A DNA stretch of 24,510 nt from the IMG/VR virus record IMGVR_UViG_3300047551_000415, positions 1-24,510 of that record; one strand, 5' to 3'. The notes under the pieces are model-generated. The model had not been told where the DNA came from. It saw only the letters and a program-made list of their open reading frames with translations, and did no database searches. Both the position numbers and the translations under genes were made by a program. Below, piece after piece: positions 21,445-24,510 of this stretch (positions are counted from its first letter, which is position 1; every line of letters begins with the position of its first letter). This DNA is from a virus.

Positions 21445-23595
21445 CTATTGATCAGTCATCGGCCGCATATTTGGGATCGGGCGCGGCGTACCCTGGCTCT
21501 GCGTCTTCGCTGCGGTCTGCATGACCGTCGCTGCGATACGTGTTGCAGCGGCAGTTTGCTGCTGATTACGACGTGTTTCGTTGGTGAGCGACGCAAGTTC
21601 ACGCCGCAGCTCGAGCTCGCGTTCTTTGATCGCGATCTGAGTCTGCAACTCCTGCATCTTGAGCTGCGGTTGGACGTCGGCGACGTCCTGAACCTTGGCG
21701 ATGTTGACCGCTGCCTCGGTTTGCAGCTTCTGGACTTCCGCTTGCAGCTTGGCCAGGGTGAGCTGCACCTGCTGCATCGCGAGTTCTGCCTGCATCGCGT
21801 TGGCTTCCATCTGCTCCGGAGTCTGCTCGACACCAGTCGCCATACGAATGCGCTTGGCAAGCTCACCCTTACGGGCGAGGTGGCTGTACTCAATAATTGC
21901 GTCATCCGGGATAGCGACACCGGCCTGACGCAAGTTGATCGCCTCGGCGAACTGCATCTCGTCGAACGAGTCGCGCGCCGGAGCGGTCGCAACAATTACG
22001 TCGTACTCGCCCAGCGTCAAATCATTGATGACCCGTCCTTCCGGCGTCATTTGATTGACGACCATCGGCTCACGTGGCTTCATCGGGTCGTCTTCGTTAG
22101 TGATCTGAATGACGCGCTGTTCGGTGTAGAAGCGTTGAACCAGGTTCAACACCTTCTCTGCCAGGTACTGCCGCGTCTTACGTAAGTTGTCGAGCGGCAC
22201 CTGGATCATGATCGCGCCACGGTTCTGCTTCGCCTGAATGGCGATGCCAGAGACCTCGGCGCTATCTGACCCAAGCATCGAGTCATTAATGCCACTAATA
22301 GTTTTGATGTTGAGCGCAGCCTTTTGGCTGATGCGGTCAAGCCCCGTAGGAATCTGGTTTGGTTGAATCTTGAGCGGCGGCTGCGAGCCACGGTTGTACT
22401 CGAGCACCAGGCCCGTCTCTGCGCCGTGTTCCTCGAGGTCGTCCGCCGTCATGCCGACGAGCGAACCACTCTCAACCATCCAGCCGCTGTTGGCGGTTGT
22501 GTTGACGATGTGCAGCTCTTGGCTCGCAATCTTGTTCAGCTGCTCCTGCGGAGACAGCAGATTGCGCACCATGCCGAAGGGGCGCCCTCGGCGGAAGTAG
22601 GCGAAGTAGGGGACTAGCGTGAAGTCTTCGTACGGCGACCAGTCGTCATGAAGGACAATCTTGTCGCAGGTCACGGTCCAGCGAACTTTGCGCTTGATCT
22701 TGCTAATGATCCCAAGACCATACTGCTTGGCGAACTTCTTCGCCTTCTGCTCTGTCCAGTCTTCGGGAACCTCGCGCTGATCACCCGTGTTCGGATCAAC
22801 AAAGAAATCCGCACGGCCCATCTTGCGGTACTGCCGTTCAATGACGCGCAGCGCTTTGATGTTGCGGTAGTCGTCCTTGCCGGGGATCGCCGCGCCAAGG
22901 TAGTCCTGAGAGGTGTCAGTCTTGCCGTAGCGCGTCTCTTCGTATTCGATCGAGTCGCGTCCGAATCCGTTGCCATTCTCGGCGACGAACCGTAGCGCTT
23001 CGGCTTTGTCTTCGCCGTAAAGCTCCTCGATCTCGTCGAGGGTCATCCATTTAGTTTCGAAGACCTCGTTCCATGTCTTCGGATCGTACTCCTTGGCATC
23101 CGGGTCGACGAGGATGTCGATCGGATCTTTAGCCGTGATTCGTACTTCGCCCTCTACGTGGTCACTGAAGTCCATGCGTACGTCGAAGTAACCACGGCCA
23201 TCCATGATTAGGCCGTCGCTGAACACCTGCTGCTCGACCCAGTCGAGCTTGTTGTTATCGGCGATCTGCATGTACAGCTTAGTCAGGACCGTCGCTACGT
23301 CCTGGTCGCCACCACGGCGCGGCTTGAACTGAATGTCAGCGCGGCGCGTGGACTGTTCTCCGAGGACCGTGTTCACGGTCGGGAGAATAGTGTTAATGGT
23401 CAGTGCTGGACGGCCTTCGGCCTCGAGCTTAGCAAGGTCTGACTTGTCCCACTGGTCGCCGCGATAGAATGCGTCGCATTTCTTCGCCATCTCGACGTAC
23501 TGCAAGTGCCCGTTATCGCGGGCCCGGACGTACCGGTTCCACTGCTGATGGGCGAGCTGCTGGTCTTCGATCGACTGTGGTTTTAGCTTTGCCAT
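21445..23595 (-). CDS. Portal protein, P22-like
   Basis: This protein of about 716 residues forms the dodecameric DNA gateway at one capsid vertex and docks the terminase. The N-terminal region reads RYVRARDNGHLQYVEMAKKC then DAFYRGDQWDKSD and RPALTINTILPTVNTVLGEQ, typical of P22-type portals. The middle has WTVTCDKIVLHDDWSPYED and FTLVPYFAYFRRGRPFGMVR. From about residue 590 a long Gln/Ala-rich helix (QMEANAMQAELAMQQVQLTL) resembles the P22 portal barrel that projects into the head. I use ATG 23595 (MAKLKPQS); a GTG at 23604 would add three residues and overlap the terminase stop. No strong Shine-Dalgarno precedes either start, so coupling to the terminase is likely. Confidence 0.9.
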   Translation of the reverse strand: MAKLKPQSIEDQQLAHQQWNRYVRARDNGHLQYVEMAKKCDAFYRGDQWDKSDLAKLEAEGRPALTINTILPTVNTVLGEQSTRRADIQFKPRRGGDQDVATVLTKLYMQIADNNKLDWVEQQVFSDGLIMDGRGYFDVRMDFSDHVEGEVRITAKDPIDILVDPDAKEYDPKTWNEVFETKWMTLDEIEELYGEDKAEALRFVAENGNGFGRDSIEYEETRYGKTDTSQDYLGAAIPGKDDYRNIKALRVIERQYRKMGRADFFVDPNTGDQREVPEDWTEQKAKKFAKQYGLGIISKIKRKVRWTVTCDKIVLHDDWSPYEDFTLVPYFAYFRRGRPFGMVRNLLSPQEQLNKIASQELHIVNTTANSGWMVESGSLVGMTADDLEEHGAETGLVLEYNRGSQPPLKIQPNQIPTGLDRISQKAALNIKTISGINDSMLGSDSAEVSGIAIQAKQNRGAIMIQVPLDNLRKTRQYLAEKVLNLVQRFYTEQRVIQITNEDDPMKPREPMVVNQMTPEGRVINDLTLGEYDVIVATAPARDSFDEMQFAEAINLRQAGVAIPDDAIIEYSHLARKGELAKRIRMATGVEQTPEQMEANAMQAELAMQQVQLTLAKLQAEVQKLQTEAAVNIAKVQDVADVQPQLKMQELQTQIAIKERELELRRELASLTNETRRNQQQTAAATRIAATVMQTAAKTQSQGTPRPIPNMRPMTDQ

Positions 23596-23596
23596 G

Positions 23597-24510
23597 TTAT
23601 GCACTCATCGCGGATTTTTGGCGGGGTCCGCGAGCAAGAGAGAGGAGTTTGTCCCGCCAAGACGGTATGTGGACAACAGGGGCTTTGAAGGTAGAGAACT
23701 CAGTCATCATGAGACCGATCCACGACAACGCGTCGACCTGATCGTCATGCATGCCGTTCGGGAAACGCAGCAGTTCCGCGATTAACGGGCCTGAGAACGG
23801 TGCCTCCCGTGGGAAGTACACCATGCCCTGCTGCATGCGCCCCTGAATGGCTCGAGCACGCGCCTCCTTGTCACGCCGCCCCGTCTTCAGATCCTTGAAG
23901 TACGCCTCATAGAGCCCGCGCTCACGCACGCGCTTCTCGAGGAACGGCCCGAGCGCCATTTCGATGTGGCCCTTTTCGATACCAATGATCGAAGGTTTCC
24001 ACTGCTCATAGAGATCAAGTATCCGCTCGACGAGCTCGAAGCCATCGAAGCGGCCACGGACGCAGTCCATCACGTACATCTGATCCTGGTCGTCGATCCC
24101 GACCACGATGCCAACGCTATAGTCGTTGCGGTCGTTCTTACCGATGGCCAAGTCCCAGGCGCAGTAGTAACGCATCTCGGACTGGTTGATCTCATCGATG
24201 TCGAAGTACTTCACCATGCTACGGGTGAAGTACTGACCGTCGTCCGCGACAGGGTTCTGCTGATAAAGCGCCGACCAGTCGCGCGGTCCTACCGCTTTTT
24301 CGATGCGGCGGAGCGACTCGACGTCGTACCTTTCCGCGTGGAGCGCTTCTCCGGCTTTTCGGAATTCTTCGTCGGTTTCGGCGATGGCGGGGTATCGGAC
24401 GACTTCCCATCCGTCTCCCCCTTCCACACCCGCTTTAAGTAGTCGACCAGCCAAGTCATCATCATGCCACCTCGTTAAAATGACGAGCACGCCGCCACCA
24501 GGAGCGAGAC
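23597..24510 (-). CDS. terL: Terminase large subunit, C-terminal part (5' end outside the window)
   Basis: The frame is open to the right edge (…LAPGGG before VLVILTRWHDDDLAGRL), so the Walker A/B half lies outside the window and a GTG at 24490 is only an internal codon. LTRWHDDDLAGRLL is the coupling-motif region of the ATPase. The RNase H-like nuclease follows: WDLAIGKNDRND (Asp codon 24152-24154), IGIEKG (Glu near 23975) and HDDQVDALSW (Asp pair near 23740). All three acidic positions are kept, so the headful or cos nuclease looks intact. It cuts and pumps DNA into the prohead through the portal encoded next. The pattern fits the TIGR01630-type terminase C-terminal family. Confidence 0.92.
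   Translation of the reverse strand, partial: LAPGGGVLVILTRWHDDDLAGRLLKAGVEGGDGWEVVRYPAIAETDEEFRKAGEALHAERYDVESLRRIEKAVGPRDWSALYQQNPVADDGQYFTRSMVKYFDIDEINQSEMRYYCAWDLAIGKNDRNDYSVGIVVGIDDQDQMYVMDCVRGRFDGFELVERILDLYEQWKPSIIGIEKGHIEMALGPFLEKRVRERGLYEAYFKDLKTGRRDKEARARAIQGRMQQGMVYFPREAPFSGPLIAELLRFPNGMHDDQVDALSWIGLMMTEFSTFKAPVVHIPSWRDKLLSLARGPRQKSAMSA

Noticed and set aside
21283-22185. 300-residue plus-strand open frame over scaffold and portal
   Set aside because: It crosses two confident minus-strand genes and shows no domain; the Leu-rich pattern mirrors Gln/Glu-rich coding.
23596-23604. GTG start at 23604 for the portal
   Set aside because: ATG 23595 gives a typical MAKLKPQ start, and neither has a strong Shine-Dalgarno; the extension adds only three residues.

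Overview
The window is a tightly packed, one-direction (minus strand) virion-structure and lysis module of a tailed double-stranded DNA phage, or a prophage or assembled viral contig. No host gene, integrase, tRNA, CRISPR array or insertion sequence is visible. Reading in the direction of transcription (high to low coordinates), the order is: large terminase (5' end outside the window), P22-like portal, acidic scaffold-like protein, three small basic proteins, a structured leader, major capsid protein (N4 gp56-like), a strong terminator, a small GTG-start protein, two head-to-tail adaptor-like proteins, a T7 gp13-like small protein, three internal/ejection-type proteins and one 1,822-residue giant, a lysis cassette, a baseplate-upper-protein-like gene, a repeat-rich structural protein, a small structural protein, and a long tail fibre that runs off the left edge.

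There is no tape measure, major tail protein or sheath, and large Ala/Gln-rich internal virion proteins follow the adaptors. This argues for a short-tailed (podovirus-type) particle that ejects internal proteins, as T7 does. The GC-rich, Ala/Asp-rich coding and frequent GTG starts (6 of about 21 genes) suggest a Gram-negative, perhaps alphaproteobacterial or marine, host. That host guess is only inference.

The genes form a packaging and assembly line. Terminase loads DNA through the portal into a scaffolded capsid. The adaptors close the head. The gp13-like protein, the 217-, 212- and 789-residue proteins and the 1,822-residue protein probably load into the head and later enter the cell. The 1,822-residue protein carries a zinc metallopeptidase HEIGH motif. 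The lysis cassette (50-residue membrane peptide, 3-TM holin, 26-residue peptide, GH24 lysozyme) is linked by start/stop overlaps or near-abutting genes. The distal genes make the host-recognition fibres.

Needing a second look: a gp13-like gene that seems to start at ACG behind an ideal Shine-Dalgarno; a 26-residue peptide wedged between holin and lysozyme with overlapping start and stop; the capsid gene bracketed by a hairpin-rich leader and a UUCG-loop terminator; a repeated sequence at gene junctions; an inverted repeat covering a ribosome binding site; and a 618-residue protein built of degenerate repeats. I do not see a clearly new defence or mobile system. The novelty is in small genes and expression signals.
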